Below, in pieces: positions 1-7,086 of a DNA stretch of 14,411 nucleotides; positions within the stretch are counted from its first letter, which is position 1; each line of letters begins with the position of its first letter. The notes beneath the pieces were generated by a model. The model was not told the origin of the DNA. It searched no databases and saw only the letters and a program-made list of their open reading frames with translations. Source of the stretch: Lachnospiraceae bacterium UBA1201 (GTDB taxonomy: Bacteria; Bacillota; Clostridia; Lachnospirales; Lachnospiraceae); the NCBI GenBank assembly GCA_002309675.1, contig DBXX01000104.1:1-14411 (forward strand), written 5' to 3'. Both the position numbers and the translations under genes were made by a program.

Positions 1-66
1 TCCAGTAAAGAGGGTACATATCACATTGCCCGGGGTTTTGTTTTGTTGTCTATAATCGTCCGGCGG

Positions 67-1536
67 TCAGCTTACGAGAAGTGCCAGGAGTGCGAAGAAG
101 CTACCCGCTGTTCCAGCTTTCTGGCGCAGGGTCACGACATGCTGTCCTTTGCTTCCCGCGCAAAACAGTTCGACGCTGCGGTCGCAGGGGGCGGCCAGCG
201 AGGTGTCCGCACAGGAAAATGTTTTGATGTAGTTGCCGTCGACGAAGACGTCGACCTCCGCTCCGGCAGGATCCGGAACAGCGCGGTACAGGATGCCTAA
301 GTTGCGCGCCGTGATCTTAAAGGTGATCTCAAAACCGGGAGCATTTGCGCTCCAACCATTCGGATAATCCGGGCTGACGGGGCTTCCCTTAGCGATGCCT
401 GCCTTAGCAGAAGGCCGGATGTTTGCATTGTCCGCGATGTGGGAACCACTGTAGCGGGATGCCTCCGCCGAACTGTTCGGAAGAACATAGGAGGTGTTGG
501 TCTTATTCGAGCGCACGGCGGCGCGTACGTTGTTGAAATAGCGTTCTAAGATGGCGGCGAAGATCGTCTGACCTTCGTCCGTCAGAGTGTTCATACCCGT
601 GGTCAGGGCGGCGCGGTCGTCATATACGTTTTCTGCCAGACCGCTTTCGACCGCGTCGTAAAACGAGATCATGGGGAGGCGGTAACGTACGCAGATGGTC
701 CGCTGGGGATCCTTATCTTCCGACTGAACTTCCGTCGAGATATAGAAGAGCATGACGGCGGGCTGTGTTTCCTCGGCCATAAAACGACGCACCAGGTTTT
801 CCAGATAGGTCATGGCATCTGCAACGGCCGGGCTTTTGGAATTGAAACTGGAGAAGTCGATGAGGACCAGATCGGGCTTCAGCCCGATGAACATCGCTGC
901 GCGGTGGATCGCATAATAGGGGTCGGTCGCACTTGCGATGTCCCTGGCGATCGTCAGCTCGCTGTCGGGAAATGTTTGCTTCCAGTAATCGCGAAGCAGG
1001 TAGTCGAAGGATCTCTCGACCTTCGTGGCGCCTTCCCCTGCGGTGGCTACACCGCCGAACGCGAGGATGGTGACCGGCTCGCCGGCCCGCGCCTTTTTAA
1101 TTACATTGGCCATGCGGAAAGTATTGTCCGTACCTAAGCCTTTGGTAGCGCTTTCGTACATTTCCTCGGTCAATTTGCTTTTAACTTCGTAGTCGATCCA
1201 GTCGAGCTCATTATAGGGTTCGGTGGTCTCTTCTTCCGTAGTCGTTACGACTGCTTCGGAAGAAGCGGGCGCCGAAGGGTCCGAACCCGACGATGCATCC
1301 GTGACCGATGTCTCGGGCGCAGATGTGCCGGCCTCTGTCGCGGCTTCGGTCGTCAGTGGAGCCGCGGTCGTCCTCGGAACGCCGATGGTACTTTGTTTAG
1401 CAGTCTCGGGCTCCCAAACCTCGTCGCCGGGACCGCCGCCTTCACACGCGCTCACACTGAGGGCGAGACCGAAGCACAGCAACAGTCGCGCGACTTTTAC
1501 GCGTATGGATCTATTCGGTTGGAACGGAAATCGCAT
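67..1536 (-). CDS. SGNH-hydrolase-like lipoprotein, catalytically degenerate paralog
   Basis: Predicted surface lipoprotein of 489 residues. The start at 1536 is chosen because AAAGGAGG lies 11 nt upstream; the frame stays open further upstream, but no RBS precedes 1599. A hydrophobic signal segment ends in the lipobox LSVSAC (Cys at about residue 31). A Ser/Thr/Glu-rich linker (about 40-110) follows, then an SGNH-like domain (about 150-340) and a C-terminal beta-rich domain (about 395-489). The domain aligns throughout with the protein encoded just upstream (shared TFPDS, ATD, RYxLPMISF). However, the nucleophile motif GGSIT reads GGVAT, the block III Asn is Phe, and block V DSVH reads TGMN with Asp and His gone. 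It is therefore probably non-hydrolytic, perhaps a ligand-binding or partner subunit. Three Cys cluster near the C terminus (about 442, 451, 459), possibly forming a disulfide. It is the second gene of a two-gene operon, 34 nt after the active paralog. The fold family is fairly sure; the role is unknown. Confidence 0.85.
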   Translation of the reverse strand: MRFPFQPNRSIRVKVARLLLCFGLALSVSACEGGGPGDEVWEPETAKQSTIGVPRTTAAPLTTEAATEAGTSAPETSVTDASSGSDPSAPASSEAVVTTTEEETTEPYNELDWIDYEVKSKLTEEMYESATKGLGTDNTFRMANVIKKARAGEPVTILAFGGVATAGEGATKVERSFDYLLRDYWKQTFPDSELTIARDIASATDPYYAIHRAAMFIGLKPDLVLIDFSSFNSKSPAVADAMTYLENLVRRFMAEETQPAVMLFYISTEVQSEDKDPQRTICVRYRLPMISFYDAVESGLAENVYDDRAALTTGMNTLTDEGQTIFAAILERYFNNVRAAVRSNKTNTSYVLPNSSAEASRYSGSHIADNANIRPSAKAGIAKGSPVSPDYPNGWSANAPGFEITFKITARNLGILYRAVPDPAGAEVDVFVDGNYIKTFSCADTSLAAPCDRSVELFCAGSKGQHVVTLRQKAGTAGSFFALLALLVS

Positions 1537-1570
1537 GAAATGATATTCCTCCTTTTCTCGTGAAGAAGCA

Positions 1571-3466
1571 TTACGAAAGGAGCAGGCCTTCGATGGCAAA
1601 GCGCGTGCCCGCAGTATCCGGGGCCAGCTTGATCGTGATCGTGTGCTCCGAGGGAGCGTTCGATGTATAGAATTCGAGACTCAATTCGTAGTCGGGGCCT
1701 GCGGTCGCATCGCAACCGTTCAGGGTGCCTACAAGCTTATCGTCGATGTATAGTTGCATGGACATTCCGGTCCCGTCGCGATAAACGTGGAACAGAACGC
1801 CGATATTCTTAGCGTTTACGGTAAATGTGATCTCGGGCGCGAGCTCGACGGGATCTGCCGTCGTGGTCTCGGCAGCCTCAGTGCTTTCGGCCGCAGCGGT
1901 GGTTTGTTCGGCCGTTGTGGTCTCGGCAGCCTCAGTGCTTTCATCAGCCGCGGTAGTCTCTTCCATGGCCGTAGTTTCTTCGGCCGTCGTGGTTTCGCGT
2001 GATTTCGTAGTTTCGGACACCTTCGTAGTTTCAGGCGCTTTTGTGGTTTCCTTCACCTTCGCATCCTGTTTCGCGCCCATGCTTAAGGAATCTCTGACGC
2101 GCATGAGCCCGGATGCGACAGGGCCTTCAGACTTCGCGTCCGATACTTCTATAATCTCGACGGTCAATGAGGACGATGCCTCGACAGCTGCATTCGTTTC
2201 CTCGGGTCTGGTGATTTTGGAGTAGAACCATCCGTTTTGGAAGAAGACACTGTCGTTCGTGCCGGACACGAAACCGACATTTGCCGAAGGAGTTATGCTC
2301 CGGCTATCATAGATCTCGGCACGGGCATAATCTACCGCGCCGGGTTCGGGAACATTGTAGTACAGGGATACATTGCCCGCCTCGGTATTAGCGATGACGG
2401 TCTGCAGGTAATAGATGACCAAACGGGCGGCCAGGCTGTGGCCGATATCGTTCGGGTGGACGGAATCCGTCAGGATATCATTCCAGCTGAACTCTTCGGA
2501 GAGCACTCGCTGGTAGACCGCCTCCCGGAAGGAAATCATCGGAAGATGATACTTCACACCGGTCGGCACATGGTAGGCGCTCGCGTCTTCTCCGCGCGCG
2601 GCCGTCATGAACAGAAGTAACACAGCGGGCTGGGACGGCGCGGTCAGGATGCGGTGTACCAGGTTGTCGTAGTATTTCTGATAGGTTATATCCGCACCAT
2701 CGTTAACGCTGAACTCGACGATGACAAAGTCCGGATTTGCACTCAGAAGAGAGGAAACACGGTGCATGCCGAGGTAGGAGTCGGTGGCGCCGATGCCTGC
2801 ATTGATAAAGGTCAAGCGGCTGTCGGGAAATGTCCGGCGCCAGAAGGCTTCCACGATGGCAGCGTAGCTGTTCGCGGGTGCGGACGCTCCGGTCCCCTGT
2901 GTGATCGAACCTCCGAGCACACCGATGGTCACGGGCTTTCCTGCCTTCGCCTTACGAATGGCCTGCGCTAAACGGAAGGTGTTCGTTGTTGAATTGTATC
3001 GGGTCGCTGCCTGATAGGAGGCCGCGGTCAATGGAATGGCGGGCTTGAGCACCGAATTCGGAAGCTTCGGCAGTTTCGGGTTCCGATTATCCCCGTAGTG
3101 CCCGATCTCGCCTGAGGATCCCGGGGAGGGTGCCTCCGTGGTTTCCGGAGTTTCCATGGTGATGTCGATGATGGAAGCGTCTTCGTTATCCGAACTTACT
3201 TCTTCGGTGGGGTCATTCGTCATCGGCGAGTCGATCGTGATGTCGATGGCCGTGTATTCCGACTCAGGCGGGAGGGTTTCTTCCGAGGAGTCAGCAACTG
3301 CAGTATCTTCCTGCGTGAATGCGTCGACCTCCGAAGTATCGTCGGTCTCCACCGAAAGCGTGCTTTCGTCCGTCCATGGCAGTATTTGACAGCCGAAAAG
3401 GGTGATGGACGCCATGCATAAGATAAGCAAAAGAGTGAAGCGGCGGCGCCGGTTTCTATAGAACAT
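1571..3466 (-). CDS. SGNH/GDSL-family hydrolase lipoprotein with Thr/Glu-rich insert
   Basis: Predicted secreted, lipid-anchored esterase or deacylase of 631 residues. GGAG lies 7 nt before the ATG. A basic N terminus and hydrophobic stretch end in the lipobox LFGC (Cys26). Residues 30-125 form an acidic Ser/Thr linker. The SGNH domain (about 150-360) carries the hallmark blocks: GGSITQG with nucleophile Ser187, NAG with Gly224, SVND with Asn255, and DSVHP with Asp334 and His337. Proteins of this fold commonly remove acetyl or acyl groups from polysaccharides, so a cell-wall or plant-glycan substrate is plausible but not shown. A C-terminal beta-rich domain starts near 380 and is interrupted at about 417-543 by a low-complexity segment of ETT/TEAAE repeats, after which it resumes (ITFTVNAKN to the end). 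It is the first gene of the operon; a degenerate paralog follows after 34 nt. Confidence 0.9.
   Translation of the reverse strand: MFYRNRRRRFTLLLILCMASITLFGCQILPWTDESTLSVETDDTSEVDAFTQEDTAVADSSEETLPPESEYTAIDITIDSPMTNDPTEEVSSDNEDASIIDITMETPETTEAPSPGSSGEIGHYGDNRNPKLPKLPNSVLKPAIPLTAASYQAATRYNSTTNTFRLAQAIRKAKAGKPVTIGVLGGSITQGTGASAPANSYAAIVEAFWRRTFPDSRLTFINAGIGATDSYLGMHRVSSLLSANPDFVIVEFSVNDGADITYQKYYDNLVHRILTAPSQPAVLLLFMTAARGEDASAYHVPTGVKYHLPMISFREAVYQRVLSEEFSWNDILTDSVHPNDIGHSLAARLVIYYLQTVIANTEAGNVSLYYNVPEPGAVDYARAEIYDSRSITPSANVGFVSGTNDSVFFQNGWFYSKITRPEETNAAVEASSSLTVEIIEVSDAKSEGPVASGLMRVRDSLSMGAKQDAKVKETTKAPETTKVSETTKSRETTTAEETTAMEETTAADESTEAAETTTAEQTTAAAESTEAAETTTADPVELAPEITFTVNAKNIGVLFHVYRDGTGMSMQLYIDDKLVGTLNGCDATAGPDYELSLEFYTSNAPSEHTITIKLAPDTAGTRFAIEGLLLS
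1850..2047 (-). repeat. Thr/Glu-rich low-complexity repeat within the SGNH lipoprotein
   Basis: The segment encodes about residues 474-539, built from roughly six-residue units of the form xETTxx plus TEAAE. At DNA level, a 32-nt sequence at 1857-1888 recurs at 1911-1942 with one mismatch, a 54-bp (18-codon) offset. This suggests in-frame slippage or unequal exchange. The segment probably forms a flexible or O-glycosylatable spacer. Confidence 0.85.
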
Positions 3467-3552
3467 GAGTATTCTCCGATAATTGTTTCAAGTATAAAAT
3501 GGGTGATCGATATTTGGATAGCATTGACCGCTAGGCAGTCAACGTACCTTTC

Positions 3553-3581
3553 AGTTTAGCATGTATTACGAACAATGTCAA
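3553..3581 (-). promoter_or_regulatory. Promoter of the SGNH lipoprotein operon
   Basis: Read on the minus strand: -35 TTGACA (3581-3576), a 17-nt spacer, and -10 TAAACT (3558-3553). The leader to the ATG at 3466 would be about 80 nt. It diverges from the promoter at 3628-3656, which points the other way. Confidence 0.7.
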
Positions 3582-3627
3582 ATAAATCCGCTATTTCTTT
3601 CATTTCCCTTAAGATTTCAAAAACCAC

Positions 3628-3656
3628 TTGACATAAATGGCTATGCGTTGTAACAT
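3628..3656 (+). promoter_or_regulatory. Promoter of the hemolysin III-family gene
   Basis: Consensus -35 TTGACA (3628-3633), a 17-nt spacer, and -10 TAACAT (3651-3656, four of six). The leader is about 55 nt. It sits back to back with the lipoprotein operon promoter, with about 46 nt between the two -35 boxes. Confidence 0.7.
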
Positions 3657-3718
3657 AGTATTGAAAACTACATCACGCAACATCAATAGCTTCCCATGCG
3701 TGGGATAGGAGGATAGTT

Positions 3719-4462
3719 ATGGAAAAGAATATGACGTTCGATCATGGAAATATAAAAAGCAACACTGTGTTTGACAGCGTAAAAACATCGGCGGCGAAGG
3801 CTTCTGCAGCGGTCACGAAACCGCGCAAGGTCAATGATCAGTCGGTGGGAGAGGAGATCGGAAATGCAGTGACCCATGGCATCGGCGCGGCCCTGGCCAT
3901 CGCGGGCATGGTGTGCATGATCGTCCGTGCGGCGACGAAGGGGACGGCGATCGACATCGTCAGTTCCGCGATCTACGGGAGCACCCTGTTCATCCTCTTC
4001 ATGAATTCGACCCTCTATCATTCGATCACGAACTACAATGTGAAGAAGGTCCTGCGTGTATTCGACCATTGCTCGATCTTTCTACTGATCTTGGGTTCCT
4101 ATACCCCGCTGACCTTGTCACTGATCGGCGGCGCGCGCGGTTGGCTGCTTTTCGGACTGAACGCAGGCTGCGCCATCGCAGGCATCACCTTAAACGCCAT
4201 TGACCTCAAAAAGTGGAAGATGCTCTCCCTGGGCCTCTACGTCATCATGGGATGGAGCGTGGTCCTCTTCGGCAAGACCGTCGTAGACCTCGTGAGTGCC
4301 CGCGGCCTCTTCCTGCTGATCATGGGCGGCGTCCTCTACACGACCGGCATCGTTTTCTATGTGGTTCATAAAAAGTACTTTCACTTCATCTGGCACTTCT
4401 TCGTGCTGGCCGGAGCCATCGTACATTACTTCTTCTTCTACACATATTGCATAGCGGTTTGA
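3719..4462 (+). CDS. trhA: Hemolysin III / TrhA (PAQR-like) membrane protein
   Basis: Integral membrane protein of 247 residues from the hemolysin III/PAQR superfamily, linked in Firmicutes to membrane homeostasis rather than proven haemolysis. AGGAGG lies 6 nt before the ATG. Family signatures visible: EEIGNAVTHGIGA (about 45-57), STLYH with His101, FDHCSIFLLILGSYTP (about 115-130), and the last-helix HFIWHFFVLAGAIVHYF with His222, His226 and His236. In the family, conserved His residues are thought to bind a metal, with H101, H226 and H236 the likeliest here. About seven hydrophobic helices run from residue 52 to the end. An N-terminal tail of about 42 residues rich in Lys, Ser and Ala precedes the first helix, longer than I would expect for the family. 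It is monocistronic, with its own promoter and terminator. The family call is strong; the symbol is by family resemblance only. Confidence 0.92.
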   Translation: MEKNMTFDHGNIKSNTVFDSVKTSAAKASAAVTKPRKVNDQSVGEEIGNAVTHGIGAALAIAGMVCMIVRAATKGTAIDIVSSAIYGSTLFILFMNSTLYHSITNYNVKKVLRVFDHCSIFLLILGSYTPLTLSLIGGARGWLLFGLNAGCAIAGITLNAIDLKKWKMLSLGLYVIMGWSVVLFGKTVVDLVSARGLFLLIMGGVLYTTGIVFYVVHKKYFHFIWHFFVLAGAIVHYFFFYTYCIAV

Positions 4463-4499
4463 GGGGTAGTATAAGAACTCAAACTTAGGATAGTAACAG

Positions 4500-4533
4500 A
4501 ATAAGACAAGGGGTCTGCCCCTTGTCTTATTTT
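4500..4533 (+). terminator. Intrinsic terminator after the hemolysin III gene
   Basis: A perfect 14-bp stem (4500-4513 with 4518-4531), a tetranucleotide loop TCTG, and a short T tract. The stem is nearly symmetrical with A-rich 5' flanking sequence. Its 3' arm also contains the -35 element of the next promoter. Confidence 0.92.
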
Positions 4534-4550
4534 ACGTTCTGTGGTATAAT
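4522..4550 (+). promoter_or_regulatory. Promoter of the alpha/beta hydrolase gene, overlapping the terminator
   Basis: Consensus -10 TATAAT (4545-4550) with the extended TGG triplet before it. The -35 is TTGTCT (4522-4527), 17 nt upstream, inside the 3' arm of the preceding terminator stem. The leader is about 48 nt. Confidence 0.75.
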
Positions 4551-4604
4551 AAATGCGTCATTTTTTGAGCCGAAAATACAATGAAAACAGAAAAGGAGAA
4601 ACAC

Positions 4605-6203
4605 ATGGCATTTATGGAAAGACCCGCTGTCTACAAGTGCGATGACGGCGGAAAGTATTGGGAAAAAGAGTTTGAAAAGTTTTATCTGAAGGTATACCTG
4701 CCGGCTACTGAGATCGATGGTAAGGTGAACAACTACGGTTTCCGCGCACCGTACCTTTTGGTGTTTGAAGAGAACCGTCGCAGCATGGAAGACGCGATCA
4801 CGTTCGCTAAGGAAAGCGGACTGGCTGACATCGCATCCGCTGTTGACAGCGCAGTTCTCTTTATCTACCCGACTGCAGAGGGCGGCTGGGAAAATGCGCC
4901 CGACGACATCTATGCGTCCCTGATTGCGGAGACGAAGATGAGCCCTGAGTATGAGGACGGCATTGTACCGCTCAACGACTTCTTCACCCGCACATTCAAA
5001 GGCTACGCTATCCGCGGCGCGATCTTCCGCGCGGACATCTACAGCTACGGCGCATCGGCCGACTACGTTGCGAAGAATTTGCTTAAGACCCTGCAGGGCG
5101 AGTACCTCTGGGGCCCCGGCGAGATCACCCCGGCGATGTGCTCCATGGAGCGCCTCAGCGTGATCCCGAAGCCCGAGCGCACGGATATCGGTATCCTGAG
5201 CGTCGGCAATTCTGACGAGGTCAATGCAGCATTTGCCGGATGCAAGAACCTGCTCGTGAAGGATAAGCCTGACTATAAGGCAGATTTCAAGGCATTCGTA
5301 CGCAAGTTTAAAATGTGGTGTGGCAACATGGAGATCGAGCCCGATTTCCCTGAACTCGGCATGACCGAGGATGTCGGCTACGTTGAGGTGAAGACTTCCG
5401 AAGACAACCGCATGATCAAAGAGCCCACCCATAAGGTCGGCTACTTCGCATACTACAACAACGACATTTTCGATAAGGGACCGGCGCCCCTGATGCTCGG
5501 TTTCCACGGCGGCGGCGACACCTCCATGTACCTGACCTTCGTAGCAGGTTGGTGGGAAGTTGCGCATAAGAATAATTTCCTCTTCGTTTCCATCGAGAAC
5601 CATCAGTTCGTGACCGCGACGGAAGCAGTGGAGATCCTGGCAGGCCTGAAGAAGCGTTACAACATCGACGAGAAGCGCATCTACGCGACCGGCTTCTCGA
5701 TGGGCAGTGGTAAGACCTGGAACTGCTTCGAGGAGTTCCCGAAGGAATTCGCCGGTTTCGCTCCGGCATCCGCCCTGTTCCCCGTATACAACAACCCGTT
5801 CGGCCGTCCTGCGGGAGACTGGCTCAATAAAACCGTGGCGAAGCCCGTGTTCTACTCCGGCGGCGAGAAGTCGCATTTGCCCGAACTGCCCTTCCAGGCA
5901 GCGAGTGGTCTGGAGCGCATCACGTACCTCGCAGAGGTGAACCGCCTGAAGAAGAAGTTCAACCTCGACTACGAGAAGAAGGACGAGTGGGAGGAGCCCA
6001 TCTACGGTGAACTTCCGGACCGTGAGGAGAAGGTATTCGACGAGAGCCGCGGCAGCACACTGACCATCCGCTACTACGACAGCGAGGACGGCGTATGCCG
6101 CACTGCGCTGGCCAGCGTCAGCGGACAGGTGCACGAGTGCAGACAGCATACCAACGAGAACGCGTGGAAGTTCCTGTCGCAGTTCGTGAACGAAGACAAA
6201 TAA
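4605..6203 (+). CDS. Cytoplasmic alpha/beta hydrolase (esterase/peptidase-like)
   Basis: Predicted serine hydrolase of 532 residues with no signal peptide. The start at 4605 is preferred over an in-frame ATG at 4581 because AAGGAG ends 6 nt before it and 4581 has no RBS. The C-terminal half is a recognisable alpha/beta-hydrolase: oxyanion-region HGGGDT (about 301-306), nucleophile elbow GFSMGSG with Ser365, and likely catalytic His510 near the end (GQVHEC). The acidic residue is not assigned. The layout recalls PHB-depolymerase or prolyl-oligopeptidase-like esterases; the substrate is unknown. The N-terminal half (about 50-195) contains a second hydrolase-like pattern, LFIYPTAEGGW then YSYGASADYVA, perhaps a degenerate repeat of the fold. 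Codon choice is strongly biased to C/G-ending codons (CGC, GAC, TTC, AAG), unlike the genes after 7500, which suggests high expression. Transcribed alone, between a promoter and a terminator. Confidence 0.85.
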   Translation: MAFMERPAVYKCDDGGKYWEKEFEKFYLKVYLPATEIDGKVNNYGFRAPYLLVFEENRRSMEDAITFAKESGLADIASAVDSAVLFIYPTAEGGWENAPDDIYASLIAETKMSPEYEDGIVPLNDFFTRTFKGYAIRGAIFRADIYSYGASADYVAKNLLKTLQGEYLWGPGEITPAMCSMERLSVIPKPERTDIGILSVGNSDEVNAAFAGCKNLLVKDKPDYKADFKAFVRKFKMWCGNMEIEPDFPELGMTEDVGYVEVKTSEDNRMIKEPTHKVGYFAYYNNDIFDKGPAPLMLGFHGGGDTSMYLTFVAGWWEVAHKNNFLFVSIENHQFVTATEAVEILAGLKKRYNIDEKRIYATGFSMGSGKTWNCFEEFPKEFAGFAPASALFPVYNNPFGRPAGDWLNKTVAKPVFYSGGEKSHLPELPFQAASGLERITYLAEVNRLKKKFNLDYEKKDEWEEPIYGELPDREEKVFDESRGSTLTIRYYDSEDGVCRTALASVSGQVHECRQHTNENAWKFLSQFVNEDK

Positions 6204-6235
6204 ACTTGCGTGAAAACCACATAAATGGTATAATA

Positions 6236-6268
6236 TCCCCGGTGTTTTTTGCACCGGGGAATTATTTT
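6236..6268 (+). terminator. Intrinsic terminator after the alpha/beta hydrolase
   Basis: A 9-bp stem TCCCCGGTG / CACCGGGGA (6236-6244 with 6252-6260), a 7-nt T-rich loop, and a tail ATTATTTT. It lies 33 nt after the stop codon. Confidence 0.85.
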
Positions 6269-6320
6269 GGGAATTAAGGAAAATGTAAAAAAGCCTTAAG
6301 AAATACAATGGAAAAATTAA

Positions 6321-6349
6321 TTGATAAAAGCCGCGGTGGATGCTAGAAT
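6321..6349 (+). promoter_or_regulatory. Promoter of the small Trp/His-rich gene and downstream operon
   Basis: -35 TTGATA (6321-6326), a 17-nt spacer ending in the extended TGC, and -10 TAGAAT (6344-6349): five of six at each box. Transcription would start near 6356. This argues against the in-frame ATG at 6359 being the start and leaves a leader of about 45 nt to 6401. Confidence 0.8.
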
Positions 6350-6400
6350 TATTCTAATATGATGCCGGATAAAGCGTTCATATTAGGAAGGAGTATGGTT

Positions 6401-6586
6401 ATGAAGACCATGATTTATCCTAACCTCAAAGGAACGACTACTATGGTAAATGGTTCCACATGGGGCAATACCCAGGAAGGCCATCACATTTGGTGGTTTA
6501 AGCACATTCCGCACGCGGATGGTAAGAACGCCCAGGGCATCTATAACAACTGGTGGAAATACTTTAACTTCGAAGACCTGAATTAG
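6401..6586 (+). CDS. Small Trp/His-rich protein, unknown function
   Basis: A 61-residue protein I do not recognise. The start at 6401 is chosen because AGGAAGGAG ends 7 nt before it; the in-frame ATG at 6359 would lie almost at the predicted transcription start. The composition is striking for its size: five Trp (STWGN, IWWF, NNWWKY) and four His, all within GHHIWWFKHIPH. There is no signal peptide or TM helix. The His cluster could bind a metal, and the paired Trp suggest a compact folded domain or a sugar- or protein-binding surface; both are speculation. It may also be the preserved C-terminal module of a larger protein. A strong promoter and RBS argue that it is expressed. A ribbon-helix-helix-like gene follows 35 nt later, so the two are likely cotranscribed. 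Confidence 0.7.
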   Translation: MKTMIYPNLKGTTTMVNGSTWGNTQEGHHIWWFKHIPHADGKNAQGIYNNWWKYFNFEDLN

Positions 6587-6621
6587 CAGGAACCACTGCT
6601 ATGAGGTGACGAGGAGAGAAC

Positions 6622-7086
6622 ATGAAAGACAGACAGATACGAAACATAAAAGTAGCCCTCACGGAGGATGAATGCGATGCTCTTTGTGAGATGGCTGCAG
6701 AGTATAACATGGACGTATGTTCATTTGTCACGAAGATCTGCCGTGATATCGTTGAACTGGGCGTCCAGCATGAGAACAGCCGGCGCCCCTTGCGCCGCCT
6801 GGACCAATATTTGGATAGACGTTTCCACGACAGCAACGATGGTTTCCTGACCTATCTCTTTGCATACGATAAGTTCGAGGAAACGATCCAAAAACTGAAA
6901 GAATTCCGGCAGCCCTCCGTGGCGGACATGCAAGCGGAAGAGGAAGCCTTCCTCAAGCAGGTCTACTCCGAATACGCGGAAACCCTGAGCGAAAACGCGG
7001 ACACTTACGAGGTTTCCATGAAAAAACTGGAAAATGCTTATGTGGCCCGAAAGTCGCTGAGTAAGGAAAACACCGGCAATGAATAA
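6622..7086 (+). CDS. Ribbon-helix-helix-like protein with helical C-terminal region
   Basis: A 154-residue soluble protein with a GAGGAG RBS 5 nt before the ATG. Residues 4-48 fit a ribbon-helix-helix pattern: a basic strand (RQIRNIKVALT), then EDECDALCEMAAEYNM, a turn, and a second helix (VCSFVTKICRDIV). Such domains dimerise and bind DNA through the strand, as in plasmid and mobilisation (MobC-like) proteins or small repressors. The rest (about 55-150) is charged and mostly helical, possibly coiled coil. The segment with KFEETIQKLKEF and the late YEVSMKKLENAYV show heptad-like spacing. It lies 35 nt after the small Trp/His-rich gene; a damaged acetyltransferase overlaps its stop codon (ATGAATAA). 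It could be a transcription regulator of this operon or a mobile-element remnant. The domain assignment is by pattern only. Confidence 0.75.
   Translation: MKDRQIRNIKVALTEDECDALCEMAAEYNMDVCSFVTKICRDIVELGVQHENSRRPLRRLDQYLDRRFHDSNDGFLTYLFAYDKFEETIQKLKEFRQPSVADMQAEEEAFLKQVYSEYAETLSENADTYEVSMKKLENAYVARKSLSKENTGNE

Noticed and set aside
1827..2225. A plus-strand Val/Ser-rich open frame of 132 codons
   Set aside because: It is the antisense reading of the ETT/TEAAE repeat of the SGNH lipoprotein. Its low-complexity Val/Ser composition mirrors that repeat and it has no RBS.
6206..6234. A second promoter-like TTGCGT, 17 nt, TGG-TATAAT just before the terminator at 6236
   Set aside because: Initiation would fall inside the terminator hairpin and produce no sensible transcript. 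The -35 matches only three of six, and a much better promoter lies at 6321-6349.
4527..6308. A long minus-strand open frame (593 codons) covering the whole alpha/beta hydrolase
   Set aside because: It is antisense to a gene with clear motifs and an RBS, and it has no recognisable domain. The frame stays open because the hydrolase rarely uses the codons that read as stops in antisense.
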